In this document: positions 26,833 to 35,430 of the stretch, piece by piece | Position numbering within the stretch: the stretch's first letter is position 1 | How the letters are laid out: each line of letters opens with the position of its first letter | Notes under the pieces: model-generated | Told to the model about the DNA's origin: nothing | The model's database searches: none | The model's input: the letters and a program-made list of their open reading frames with translations, nothing else | NCBI GenBank assembly: GCA_900470775.1 | Contig: UCBZ01000046.1 | Span: forward strand, 1 to 62,255 | Origin: Hyphomicrobiales bacterium | GTDB lineage: Bacteria > Pseudomonadota > Alphaproteobacteria > Rhizobiales > Beijerinckiaceae | Reading direction: 5' to 3' | DNA length: 62,255 bases | Program-made: the position numbers and the translations under genes

Positions 26833-28788
26833 ATGGGGGTATCCGGGGATATGACGTCTGAGAACAATTTGGCCGACGACAGGTATCGGCTGCTGGTCGA
26901 ATCGGTCACCGACTACGCCATCTACATGCTCGACCCCTCGGGATTTGTTTCAAGCTGGAACCCTGGCGCGCGACGCTTCAAGGGTTATCAGGACCACGAA
27001 ATCATCGGGCGGCACTTTTCGCGTTTTTACACCGCAGAAGATCAAGCTGCGGGGCTGCCGGCACGGGCGCTGGAGATCGCCAGCCGCGAGGGGCGCTTCG
27101 AGAATGAAGGCTGGCGCGTCCGCAAGGACGGAACGCGGTTCTGGGCTCACGTCATCATCGATCCGATCATTCACCCCACAAGCGGCAAGGCTTTGGGCTA
27201 CGCGAAAATCACCCGCGACCTGACCGAGCGCAAACGGCAGGAGGAGGCGTTGCGGCGAAGCGAGCAGTCGTTTCGACTGCTGGTGCAGGGTGTCACCGAT
27301 TACGCCATCTACATGCTCGATCAGAACGGCATCGTCACCAATTGGAATGCGGGTGCAGAGCGGATCAAAGGATATCGGCCAGAGGAGATCATCGGCCGTC
27401 ATTTTTCGATCTTCTACACCGAAGAAGACCGGGCACGGGGCGACTGCGAGCGGGCTTTAGCCAGCGCCCGCGCCGGCGGGTTCCAGATCGAAGGCTGGCG
27501 GCTTCGCAAGAGCGGTGAGAAGTTCTGGGCCAGCGTTGTCATCGACCCCATCCATGATGATCAGGGGCACGTGATCGGTTTCGCCAAGATTACCCGCGAC
27601 ATGACCGAGCGCCGGCGCTCGGACGAGGCGCTCCAGGCGGCTCGCGAGGCGCTTTACCAGTCGCAGAAGATGGAATCCCTGGGCCAGCTCACGGGCGGCA
27701 TCGCTCATGATTTCAACAATCTGCTCAACACCGTGATCGGCAGCCTGGAGCTTCTGCGCAAACAGGTGACGGACGAACGCCTGCTCGGATTGATCGGCAA
27801 CGCGCTGAAAGGAGCGACACGCGGGGTTTCGCTGACCCAGCGCATGCTCGCATTCGCCAGAAAACAGGAACTGCAACCGAGCCCGGTGAATGTATGCGAG
27901 TTGGTCGGCGGCATGGCCGACCTTCTGAGCCGTTCGCTCGGGCCCACGATTGCACTCGAGACGCTGTTCCCGAAGGGGCTCCAGCCGGCATTCGCCGATC
28001 CAAATCAGCTTGAGCTGGCCATCCTGAATCTCGCGGTCAATGCACGCGACGCCATGCCCGACGGGGGTAAGATCACGATCACGGCCAAGAACACGCTGGT
28101 GACCGAAGAAAGTCGCTCCGCGCTCGCTCCCGGCAGCTATGTCCAGATTATCGTGACCGACACCGGAACCGGAATGGATGCTGAAACGCTGGCCAAAGCC
28201 TCCGAGCCCTTTTTCACCACGAAGGGAGTGGGCAAGGGTACGGGGCTCGGCCTGCCCATGGTCCTGGGCACGGCCGAGCAGCTTGGCGGGAGCCTGACGC
28301 TGCAAAGCGAGGTCGGCCACGGCACGACCGCTACGCTGTGGCTGCGCACGAGCGAGCCGGGGGCCAGCGTCGTCAGCACTGAGGGTCAGCCTTCGCCTGT
28401 CGCGGCGTCCGCCTCGTCGCTGGCCATACTGGCAGTTGACGACGACGCGCTCATCCTGATGAACACGGTCGCCCTTCTGGAGGATCTGGGCCACACCGTC
28501 GTCGAAGCCAATTCGGGCCGCGAGGCTCTCAGGAAGCTTGAGGACGGTCAGCCATTCGACCTGATCATTACCGATCACGCCATGCCTCACATGACCGGCG
28601 GTCAACTGATCGCCGAGGTGAGCACGCGCTGGCCCAATATCCCGATCATTCTTGCGACGGGCTATGCCGACACGCCAAACGGCCTTCCGCCCGGTGTTCG
28701 GCGTCTAGGAAAGCCCTTTTGGCAAGCCGATCTTCAAAAGGCGATTTCCGAGGCGACCACCGGGGCAAACGTTCCCATGGGTGCCTGA
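26833..28788 (+). CDS. PAS-PAS hybrid histidine kinase / response regulator
   Basis: Soluble sensor kinase of about 651 aa; an ATG at 26851 is an equally possible start. Two PAS/PAC domains (about 15-135 and 140-260) are near-duplicates, both containing VTDYAIYMLD, EEIIGRHFS-type and EGWR.RK segments. The dimerisation/phosphoacceptor helix has GGIAHDFNNLL (His near residue 292) and the ATPase domain shows NARDAMPDGG and TGTGMD. A C-terminal receiver domain (about 530-645) has VDDDALILM and the acceptor Asp in LIITDHAMP near 579. No membrane helix is present, so it senses a cytoplasmic cue; the hybrid layout suggests a phosphorelay or autoregulation. An EcfG-like promoter lies upstream. Confidence 0.9.
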   Translation: MGVSGDMTSENNLADDRYRLLVESVTDYAIYMLDPSGFVSSWNPGARRFKGYQDHEIIGRHFSRFYTAEDQAAGLPARALEIASREGRFENEGWRVRKDGTRFWAHVIIDPIIHPTSGKALGYAKITRDLTERKRQEEALRRSEQSFRLLVQGVTDYAIYMLDQNGIVTNWNAGAERIKGYRPEEIIGRHFSIFYTEEDRARGDCERALASARAGGFQIEGWRLRKSGEKFWASVVIDPIHDDQGHVIGFAKITRDMTERRRSDEALQAAREALYQSQKMESLGQLTGGIAHDFNNLLNTVIGSLELLRKQVTDERLLGLIGNALKGATRGVSLTQRMLAFARKQELQPSPVNVCELVGGMADLLSRSLGPTIALETLFPKGLQPAFADPNQLELAILNLAVNARDAMPDGGKITITAKNTLVTEESRSALAPGSYVQIIVTDTGTGMDAETLAKASEPFFTTKGVGKGTGLGLPMVLGTAEQLGGSLTLQSEVGHGTTATLWLRTSEPGASVVSTEGQPSPVAASASSLAILAVDDDALILMNTVALLEDLGHTVVEANSGREALRKLEDGQPFDLIITDHAMPHMTGGQLIAEVSTRWPNIPIILATGYADTPNGLPPGVRRLGKPFWQADLQKAISEATTGANVPMGA

Positions 28789-28927
28789 GAAGATACCGAT
28801 CAAGGTCGAGCAGGACATAACGCTCCGGCTTATCGCCGACGCAACCATTGCCATACCAATGAGTTCATTGCTCGCGCCCGCTCGGCGGTGTGCGATGTCA
28901 TAGGTTTTGAACGGGAAGGATGCGGGG

Positions 28928-29200
28928 ATGGCTGAACTCAGCGTTGAAGAGGCCGGTGTCGTCGATCGCCTTCTTCAGATCATCGCTGATGAAGGCTTGG
29001 TCGATCGCAGCAAGTTGGCACCGCACGCCCAGCTCGATGAGATCGGGGTGTCTGCCGATGACCTCGTCCTGATCGGGAATGCCATCGAACGGGAGTTCGA
29101 TAGGGACATTCTGGGCGATGGCGAACTGGAGAAATGCGTAACCGTCCGTCAATTGCTCGAACTCTTCGCCAGCCGGATTTCACAACGGAACGGCGGTTGA
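28928..29200 (+). CDS. Acyl-carrier-protein-like protein lacking the DSL motif
   Basis: Protein of 90 aa with the four-helix acyl carrier layout: a first helix AGVVDRLLQIIADEG, then the region that should hold the phosphopantetheine serine, then helix II LVLIGNAIEREFD. In ACPs the motif before that helix is DSL; here the aligned residues read SAD within EIGVSADDL, so the serine is displaced by one position and the flanking Asp/Leu are lost. It may be a non-carrying ACP homologue with a regulatory role, or a specialised carrier modified elsewhere. No fatty-acid gene is adjacent. It lies 139 bp after the kinase and precedes a strong terminator. Confidence 0.75.
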   Translation: MAELSVEEAGVVDRLLQIIADEGLVDRSKLAPHAQLDEIGVSADDLVLIGNAIEREFDRDILGDGELEKCVTVRQLLELFASRISQRNGG

Positions 29201-29513
29201 CGTCGATCGCGTTCCACAAGCTGTCGGTGCGGCATGCCCTCCACGACAACTCTGTGGCGGGCGACCAGAATATAGAGTACGTCAGCAAGGTCGCTTGCGA
29301 CCGACCTTCCGGGTCGGACCTGCGGCACCTCAGGTTGAGCTGACCAGCTCCCGACGGAAGGCGGCTCCGCAGTGATGCGGAGCCGCTTTCGTTCGTCGGT
29401 CGGTGTCTTAGACGGGCAGCGGTCCGTCGCGCGCCGACGCTTTCGGCCAGCCCGTCGAAGCCAACCGCCGGAGAGGGCGATTGGCACGCTGACGGCGTTG
29501 GGCCGGACCGTGG
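29201..29513. other. Convergent intergenic region after the ACP-like gene
   Basis: No credible intact gene. The region holds a strong hairpin terminator at 29361-29390, then about 120 bp without recognised features up to the convergent fdhA stop codon. Confidence 0.5.
29361..29390 (+). terminator. Rho-independent terminator
   Basis: A perfect 10-bp GC-rich stem (GCGGCTCCGC / GCGGAGCCGC) around AGTGAT... followed by TTTCGTT on the plus strand. It fits termination of the upstream ACP-like transcript; on the other strand no T run follows. Confidence 0.75.
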
Positions 29514-32288
29514 CTATTCGGCTGCCGTACTCAGCGACTCCTCGACCGGCCGCGCCCTGACGGCGCAGAACTTGAACTCCGGAATCTTGCCCATCGGATC
29601 GAGCGCCGGGTTGGTCAGCAGATTGGCGGCGGCCTCGGCGTAGCAGAACGGCATGAAGATCATGTTCTGGGGAACGTCGCGGTCCGAGCGAACCTTGACG
29701 GCGATTGCGCCACGGCGTGTCTCGAGCTGGACGAAGCCGCCCGGCACGAGGCCGAGCCGCCCGAGGTCGCGCGGCGACATCAGCGCGACGGCTTCCGGCT
29801 CCAGATCGTCGAGCACGCCGGCGCGGCGGGTCATCGAGCCGGTATGCCAGTGCTCCAGCACGCGCCCCGTGGAGAGCACCATCGGGTACTCGTCATCGGG
29901 CACCTCGTCCGGCGCCACGATATTGGCCGGCACGATCTTCGCCCGGCCGCTTTCGGTCGGATAACCCTGCGAAAAGATAATCTCGTTGCCGGGGACGTCG
30001 AGCGCATCGACCGGATAGGTCACCGCGCCCTCGCGTTCCAACCGCTCCCAGGTGATGTTGTTGAAGGACGGCATCACCAGGGCCATTTCGGCAAAGACCT
30101 CGGCTGGCCCGGCATAGGTCCAGTCGCAACCCATGCGCCGCGCGACCTCCTGAATGATCCACCAATCCTGCTTCGCCTCACCAGGCGGCCGCACGACCTG
30201 GCGCGCCATCTGTACGCGCCGATCGGTGTTGGTGAAAGTGCCGACCTTCTCGGCGAAGGCCGAAGCCGGCAGCACGACATCGGCATGGAAGGCCGTCTCG
30301 GTCAGGAACAGGTCCTGGACGACGAGATGGTCGAGCTTGGCCAGCGCGCCGCGAGCGTGGTTGAGGTCCGGATCCGACATCGCCGGATTCTCGCCCTCGA
30401 TATACATGCCGGTGATGTCGCCGGCATGAATCGCGTTCATGATCTCGACGACGGTCAGGCCCTTCTGCGGATCGAGCGACTGGCCCCAGAGCGTCTCGAA
30501 GATGGTGCGGACCTCGGCTTTCTCGACCGACTGGTAATCCGGATAGACCATCGGGATCAGGCCGGCATCGGAGGCGCCCTGGACGTTGTTCTGGCCGCGC
30601 AGCGGATGCAGCCCGGTGCCGGGCCGGCCGATCTGACCGGTGACCATGGCGAGCGCGATCAGGCAGCGGGCATTGTCGGTGCCGTGGATGTGCTGGCTGA
30701 TGCCCATGCCCCAGAAGATGATCGAGGCGCGCGAGCGGGCATAGGCGCGGGCAACCTCCTTCAGCGTCTCGGCGGGGATGCCGCAGACCGCTTCCATCTT
30801 CTCCGGAGGGAAGGCCTGGATGCTCTCCTTCAGCCGCTCAAAGCCCTCGGTGTAGCCGGCGATATACTGCTCGTCGGTCAACCCCTCGGTGATGATGGTG
30901 TGCAGCATCGCATTGAGCATGGCGACGTCGCTGCCGGGCTTGAAGGCGAGATGTTGCCAGGCATGGCGCGACAGCGCCTGCCGGCGCGGGTCCATGATGA
31001 CGAGTTTGGTACCCTTCTTGGTGGCATTCTTGATGAAGGTCGCGGCGACCGGATGGTTCACCGTCGGGTTGGCGCCGATGACGATGACGAGCTCGGCATC
31101 GAGGGCTGCCGCGAACGGCGCCGTAACGGCACCGGAATTGACGCCCTCCATCAGCGCCGCGACGGAGGAGGCGTGGCAGAGCCTGGTGCAATGGTCGACA
31201 TTGTTCGAGCCGAAGCCGGTGCGCACCAGCTTCTGGAACAGATAGGCCTCCTCGTTCGAGCCCTTGGCCGAGCCGAAGCCGGCGAGCGCCTTGCGGCCCT
31301 TCTCGTCGCGGATCCGGGTCAGGCCGTTGGCTGCGATATCGAGCGCCTCCTCCCAGGAGGCTTCGCGGAAATGCGTCCAGGGGTTGGCGGGATCGACTTG
31401 GTCGCGAGCGTCCTTCGGCATGTTCGGCAGACGCACCAGCGGCTTGGTCAGCCGGTGTGGATGGTGGATGTAGTCGAAGCCGAAGCGGCCCTTGACGCAG
31501 AGCCGGTTGTGGTTGGCCGGCCCGTCGCGGCCCTCGGCATAGATGATCGCCTCGTCCTTGACGTTGTAGGTGACCTGGCAGCCGACCCCGCAATAGGGGC
31601 AGAGCGAATCAACCTTCTTGTCGGCCCAGACCGTGCGGGTCTGGTCGGCATCGAGGAAGGCGGATGGCATCAGGGCTCCGGTCGGGCAGGCCTGGACGCA
31701 TTCGCCGCAGGCCACGCAACTCGAATTGCCCATCGGATCGTCAAAATCGAACACGACTTTGGAGCCGGCGCTGCGATACGCCATGCCGATGACGTCGTTG
31801 ACCTGGACCTCGCGGCAGGCGCGAACGCACAGGCCGCACTGGATGCAGGCGTCGAGATTGACGCTCATCGCGGTGTGGCTGACATCGGAATGCCAGCGCT
31901 GGGCCGCCGGGAAGCGGCTCTCGCTGATCCCGGATTTTTCGGCCCAACCCCAGAACTTCGATGTCGGATCATGCGATGTCGCGCGCGCCGGCTGGTCGGC
32001 GACGAGCAGTTCCATCACCATCTTGCGGGCCTTGTCGGCCCGTTCGGTCTCGGTATGTACCTTCATGCCGACCGTCGGCTTACGCATGCAGGAGGCGGCG
32101 AGAACGCGCTCGCCTTCGATCTCGACCATGCAGGCACGGCAATTGCCGTCGGCGCGATAATCGGGCTCGGGCGAGTAGCACAAATGCGGAATGGTCGTTC
32201 CCATCCGCTGCGCCACCTGCCAGATCGTCTCGCCATGGCTGGCTTCGACGCGCTCGCCATTCAGTTCGAAGCTGATGCCCAGGGTCAT
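29514..32288 (-). CDS. fdhA: NAD-linked formate dehydrogenase alpha subunit (Mo/W-bis-PGD)
   Basis: Catalytic subunit of about 924 aa oxidising formate to CO2. In order: an NuoG-like 2Fe-2S domain (residues 1-80; Cys in HLCYSP and GNCRACMVEI), a ferredoxin domain with two 4Fe-4S motifs (CIQCGLCVRAC and CVACGECVQAC), then the molybdopterin oxidoreductase domain opened by CPYCGVGC. The metal-ligating residue is a cysteine in TRLCHASS near residue 371, not selenocysteine. The His-Cys cluster of classical NuoG is absent. The start overlaps the fdhB stop as ATGA; the frame is open to 32486 and a longer N-terminus is possible, since the Methylobacterium FDH1 alpha chain is nearer 989 aa. FDH1 enzymes use tungsten or molybdenum, which the sequence cannot distinguish. 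Confidence 0.93.
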   Translation of the reverse strand: MTLGISFELNGERVEASHGETIWQVAQRMGTTIPHLCYSPEPDYRADGNCRACMVEIEGERVLAASCMRKPTVGMKVHTETERADKARKMVMELLVADQPARATSHDPTSKFWGWAEKSGISESRFPAAQRWHSDVSHTAMSVNLDACIQCGLCVRACREVQVNDVIGMAYRSAGSKVVFDFDDPMGNSSCVACGECVQACPTGALMPSAFLDADQTRTVWADKKVDSLCPYCGVGCQVTYNVKDEAIIYAEGRDGPANHNRLCVKGRFGFDYIHHPHRLTKPLVRLPNMPKDARDQVDPANPWTHFREASWEEALDIAANGLTRIRDEKGRKALAGFGSAKGSNEEAYLFQKLVRTGFGSNNVDHCTRLCHASSVAALMEGVNSGAVTAPFAAALDAELVIVIGANPTVNHPVAATFIKNATKKGTKLVIMDPRRQALSRHAWQHLAFKPGSDVAMLNAMLHTIITEGLTDEQYIAGYTEGFERLKESIQAFPPEKMEAVCGIPAETLKEVARAYARSRASIIFWGMGISQHIHGTDNARCLIALAMVTGQIGRPGTGLHPLRGQNNVQGASDAGLIPMVYPDYQSVEKAEVRTIFETLWGQSLDPQKGLTVVEIMNAIHAGDITGMYIEGENPAMSDPDLNHARGALAKLDHLVVQDLFLTETAFHADVVLPASAFAEKVGTFTNTDRRVQMARQVVRPPGEAKQDWWIIQEVARRMGCDWTYAGPAEVFAEMALVMPSFNNITWERLEREGAVTYPVDALDVPGNEIIFSQGYPTESGRAKIVPANIVAPDEVPDDEYPMVLSTGRVLEHWHTGSMTRRAGVLDDLEPEAVALMSPRDLGRLGLVPGGFVQLETRRGAIAVKVRSDRDVPQNMIFMPFCYAEAAANLLTNPALDPMGKIPEFKFCAVRARPVEESLSTAAE

Positions 32289-34003
32289 TCCGCGGCTTCC
32301 TTCGTCATGAATTCCTCGGGGAAGTAACGCATCACGCAGGTCAGCGGGTTGGCTGCAGCCTGGCCGAGGCCACAGATGGAGGCATCGCGCATCGCCTGCG
32401 ACAGCTCGCCGAGCAGCTCCTGGTTCCAGATCGGGCGCTGCATCAGCATCACCGCCTTCTGCGTGCCGACACGGCAGGGCGTGCATTGCCCGCAGCTCTC
32501 GTCCTCGAAGAAGCGCATCAGGTTCAGTGCCGCGCCGCGCATGTCGTCATGATCGGAGAGGACGACGACCGCAGCCGAGCCGATGAAGCAGCCATGCTTT
32601 TCGAGCGTGCCGAAATCGAGCGGAATGTCGTCCATCGACGCAGGCAGAATGCCGCCCGAAGCGCCGCCCGGCAGATAGGCGTGGAAGCGGTGGCCGTCCT
32701 GCATGCCGCCGCAGAATTCTTCGATCAGCTCGCGAATGGTGACGCCGGCCGGCGCCAGCTTCACGCCGGGATTCTTGACGCGGCCGGAAACCGAATAGCT
32801 GCGCAGGCCGATACGGCCGTTGCGGCCATGCGAATTCCACCAGCCATTGCCCTTCTCGACGATGTCGCGGATCCAGTAGACTGTCTCGACATTGTTGATC
32901 AGCGTGGGCAGGCCGAACAGGCCGACCTGGAACGGATAGGGCGGCTTGTGGCGCGGCAGCCCGCGCTTGCCTTCGAGGCTTTCGAGCAGTGAGGATTCCT
33001 CGCCGCAGATATAGGCGCCGGCGCCGCGGCGCATATGGATCGTCGGGCCGCCCGGCGGCAGCTTGGCGATCTCGCGCGTCAGGATTTCGCGCGCCAGCGG
33101 ATATTCGTCGCGCAGATAAATATAGACGTCGCTCGCCTCGACGACATGGGCGCCGATCAGCGTGCCCTCGAGGAAGCGGTGCGGATCGGTATTGAGGTAG
33201 TGCCGGTCCTTGAAGGTGCCGGGCTCGCCTTCGTCACCGTTGATCGCCATCATGCGCGGCCCGGGCTCGCCACGTACCGCGCGCCATTTGCGACCCGTGG
33301 GGAAGCCGGCGCCGCCCAGTCCGCGAAGGCCGGAATCGTCGAGCACGGCCAGGATCGATTCGACGCTGCGCTCTCCGGAACGCAGGCTCTCCAGCAGCGC
33401 ATAGCCGCCACCGGCGCGGTAGGCGTCGTAATCGACATAGTCGGTCATGTGGACATGGGTGTCGTCGGCCGTGATCGCAGCCAGAACCTTGTCCGGCGTC
33501 GCCTCATGCACGAAATGATGGCCGACTTCCGCGACGGGCGCGCGGTCGCAGAGGCCGACGCACGGCGCCCTGACCACGCGTACGCCGGGCCCGACCTTCG
33601 ACACCAGGCTGTCATGCAGTTCCTGGGCGCGGTGCATCGCGCAGGTCAGGCTGTCGCAGACGCGCACGGTCAGGGGCGGAATCGACGGCTCGCCCTCCTT
33701 CACGATGTCGAAATGGGCGTAGAAGGTCGCGGTCTCGAAGACTTCGGCGAAGGACAGCTTCATCACGTCGGCGAGCGCCGCCAGATGCGCCGCCGAGATC
33801 TGGTGATAGCGGTCCTGGATCAAGTGAAGATGCTCGATCAGGAGGTCGCGCTGGAGCGAGCGTTCGCCAAGCAGCGCCTCGATCTCGAACAGGGCGTGAG
33901 GATCGACCTGCCGACCCTTCGGCGTGGATTTGGCGCGCTTGCGGCCCAGTCCCGGATGCTCGAAGGCCTGGACATTATGGTTGTGATGCTCGTGCGCACT
34001 CAT
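32285..34003 (-). CDS. fdhB: NAD-linked formate dehydrogenase beta subunit (NuoE-NuoF fusion)
   Basis: Diaphorase subunit of 572 aa, the length of Methylobacterium FDH1 beta. The N-terminal NuoE-like part (about 40-190) holds the 2Fe-2S cysteines in RVCDSLTCAM and APCVGLCDRAP. The NuoF-like part (about 215-560) has the NADH/FMN motifs GLGGAGFPTGRKW and GAGAYICGEESSLLES and the 4Fe-4S cysteines in ESCGQCTPCR and SICGLG. It accepts electrons from the alpha subunit and reduces NAD+. It is the first gene of the operon, with an ATGA overlap to fdhA. A His-rich N-terminal tail (HEHHNHN) may bind metal. No fdhD or cofactor-insertion gene lies nearby. Confidence 0.93.
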   Translation of the reverse strand: MSAHEHHNHNVQAFEHPGLGRKRAKSTPKGRQVDPHALFEIEALLGERSLQRDLLIEHLHLIQDRYHQISAAHLAALADVMKLSFAEVFETATFYAHFDIVKEGEPSIPPLTVRVCDSLTCAMHRAQELHDSLVSKVGPGVRVVRAPCVGLCDRAPVAEVGHHFVHEATPDKVLAAITADDTHVHMTDYVDYDAYRAGGGYALLESLRSGERSVESILAVLDDSGLRGLGGAGFPTGRKWRAVRGEPGPRMMAINGDEGEPGTFKDRHYLNTDPHRFLEGTLIGAHVVEASDVYIYLRDEYPLAREILTREIAKLPPGGPTIHMRRGAGAYICGEESSLLESLEGKRGLPRHKPPYPFQVGLFGLPTLINNVETVYWIRDIVEKGNGWWNSHGRNGRIGLRSYSVSGRVKNPGVKLAPAGVTIRELIEEFCGGMQDGHRFHAYLPGGASGGILPASMDDIPLDFGTLEKHGCFIGSAAVVVLSDHDDMRGAALNLMRFFEDESCGQCTPCRVGTQKAVMLMQRPIWNQELLGELSQAMRDASICGLGQAAANPLTCVMRYFPEEFMTKEAAE

Positions 34004-34349
34004 AGGCCGGCCAATCCCTCCGCTGTCGAAGCCATGCGGCTCCTTCGCCCGCGCCGTTGATCCGGTCGCTTGTGGAAGCAGACGTTATCGAAAAGATTCT
34101 AAGCTGCCAACCTCTGGTATGCATAATACCAGTAAAGGGACGGAGGGCCGGCGGAGCAGCGCGATCAACTCCGGGCAGAGCGGCGACACCGGTTCGCCAG
34201 CGCGTCGCCCGTCCCCGCACGCTTTCCATCCAAGCCGCCACCTCCACATCAAATGACATTGAAGCCAGCCTCTCCTGAATCGATCGTATCTGCTCATCGT
34301 CGTCAGGCGACGACCGGCAGGGGTTCGATACGAGGAAGGAGCGCTGGTG
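34004..34349. other. Divergent intergenic region, fdh operon / small ORF
   Basis: About 346 bp between the fdhB start and the ORF at 34350. It should carry the fdh promoter. A partial inverted repeat around GGTATGCATAATACC (34117-34131) is the only symmetric element noticed. No gene was accepted here. Confidence 0.4.
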
Positions 34350-34565
34350 ATGCGTGTGATGATGAACCCCTTGAATGCCCAGAAGACCGCGCTGGAACGC
34401 GCCTTCGAGATTGCCCGGGAAGGCCGCTGCGCCGGCATCGAAGACATCCGGCGTCAGCTCGGACGCGAAGGCTACAATCAAAGACAACTGATCGGGCGGG
34501 CGCTGGCCCGGCAGCTCTGTGCTATCGCGCGGGAGGCCCGGGCCGTGTCGCGCGAAGACGCATGA
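34350..34565 (+). CDS. Hypothetical small protein (71 aa)
   Basis: The ATG at 34350 has an AGGAG ribosome site eight bases upstream. The protein is highly charged and helical: a helix around QKTALERAFEIAREG, then DIRRQLGREGYN with a helix-turn-helix-like spacing, and a basic C-terminal helix. No family is recognised. It is followed by an EcfG-type promoter for the next gene, so it is probably a separate transcript. Confidence 0.6.
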   Translation: MRVMMNPLNAQKTALERAFEIAREGRCAGIEDIRRQLGREGYNQRQLIGRALARQLCAIAREARAVSREDA

Positions 34566-34596
34566 ATTCTCCAGCCGCAGCATGCACGGGCCGTTC

Positions 34597-34622
34597 GGAA
34601 CCAACCGGCGGCGGCGGTCGTT
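34597..34622 (+). promoter_or_regulatory. EcfG (general stress sigma factor) promoter
   Basis: GGAAC at 34597-34601, a 17-base spacer and CGTT at 34619-34622 match exactly the consensus of alphaproteobacterial EcfG promoters (GGAAC-N16/17-CGTT). It lies 38 bp before the DUF2171 start codon, at the expected distance. Confidence 0.75.
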
Positions 34623-34660
34623 CCGATTTTTGACTGCGATCGCATCCAAGGGAGGGGAAC

Positions 34661-34900
34661 ATGATGTTCGTCGAGCAGATCCGCGAGGGCATGACGGTGG
34701 TCGGCTCGGATGGGGAACATGTCGGGACGGTCGATGCGCTGGCAGGCCAGTTGCTCAAGCTGAAGAAGGATGATCCCGCCTCCGGCGGGGAGCATCACTT
34801 CCTGGACATCGCCCTCGTGGTGGGAATCGAAGGCGAGACGATCAAACTTCTGGTTCCGGCAGCTGAAGCGCGGGAACGCTGGTCCGACGAGAGCGACTAA
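34661..34900 (+). CDS. DUF2171-type PRC-barrel-like small protein
   Basis: Protein of 79 aa with the beta-barrel layout of DUF2171: [19 protein letters not shown] at the N-terminus, an LLKLKKDD turn and HHFLDIALV before a charged C-terminus. Such proteins resemble the PRC barrel and are common in stress-resistance gene sets, but their function is unknown. A strong GGGAGGGG ribosome site precedes the start, and an exact EcfG promoter lies upstream, so expression under general stress is expected. Confidence 0.85.
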   Translation: MMFVEQIREGMTVVGSDGEHVGTVDALAGQLLKLKKDDPASGGEHHFLDIALVVGIEGETIKLLVPAAEARERWSDESD

Positions 34901-34952
34901 GCCCTCCATGCCAGGCCGAAACGTTGCGCAGGAGCAGGCTGGAGCGTCGCCG

Positions 34953-35408
34953 ATGATGGCCGCAGACCCATTCGACCTGAACCGGTTCGTGCAGGCCCAG
35001 GCCGGGGTCTACGACATCGCCATGGCGGAGCTTCGGGCCGGCAGGAAACAGACCCACTGGATGTGGTTCATCTTCCCGCAATTGCGGGGTCTCGGGCACT
35101 CGCCGACGGCACACCATTTCGGCATCGCCTCGATCGGGGAAGCGCAAGCCTATCTCGCCCATCCCTTGCTCGGCACTCGCCTCGAAAGCGCGACGCAGGC
35201 GGTTCTGGGCATACCGGGGCGTTCGCTCGCGGCCATCTTCGGCTCGCCCGACGACCTGAAATTCCGGTCGTCCATGACGCTTTTCGCAACGGCCTCGCCC
35301 GATGCCGCGGCATTTTGCGAGGATGCGTTGAAGCGGTTCTGTGGAGGCGAGCGCGACGGCGCCACGCTGGCACTGCTGCGCGAGAACGATGCAGGCGTCA
35401 CCGGATGA
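34953..35408 (+). CDS. DUF1810 domain protein
   Basis: Protein of 151 aa that is almost entirely a DUF1810 (PF08837) domain: DPFDLNRFVQAQAGVYD at the start, then THWMWFIFPQLRGLG near residue 32, GIASIGEAQAYLAHPLLG and LKFRSSMTLFATAS. Members are predicted ADP-ribose/macrodomain-like or calpastatin-like and remain uncharacterised. The start with a GGAG site at 34953 is preferred; an ATG at 34908 without a ribosome site would add 15 residues. It follows the DUF2171 gene closely and may share its EcfG transcript. Confidence 0.85.
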   Translation: MMAADPFDLNRFVQAQAGVYDIAMAELRAGRKQTHWMWFIFPQLRGLGHSPTAHHFGIASIGEAQAYLAHPLLGTRLESATQAVLGIPGRSLAAIFGSPDDLKFRSSMTLFATASPDAAAFCEDALKRFCGGERDGATLALLRENDAGVTG

Positions 35409-35430
35409 CCGGGGCGCTCGGTTGGCGCTC

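Noticed and set aside
29190..29300. A minus-strand stretch reading DLADVLYILVA, similar to the MazG-type pyrophosphohydrolase core
   Set aside because: Only about 11 residues match, the downstream similarity needs a frameshift and no upstream domain part is present.
29844..32327. An 827-codon open frame on the plus strand
   Set aside because: It is the complement of fdhA and shows no protein-like motifs.
33975..34649. A 224-codon minus-strand frame spanning the fdh upstream region
   Set aside because: It overlaps the fdhB start and the small plus-strand ORF, has no ribosome site and no family features.
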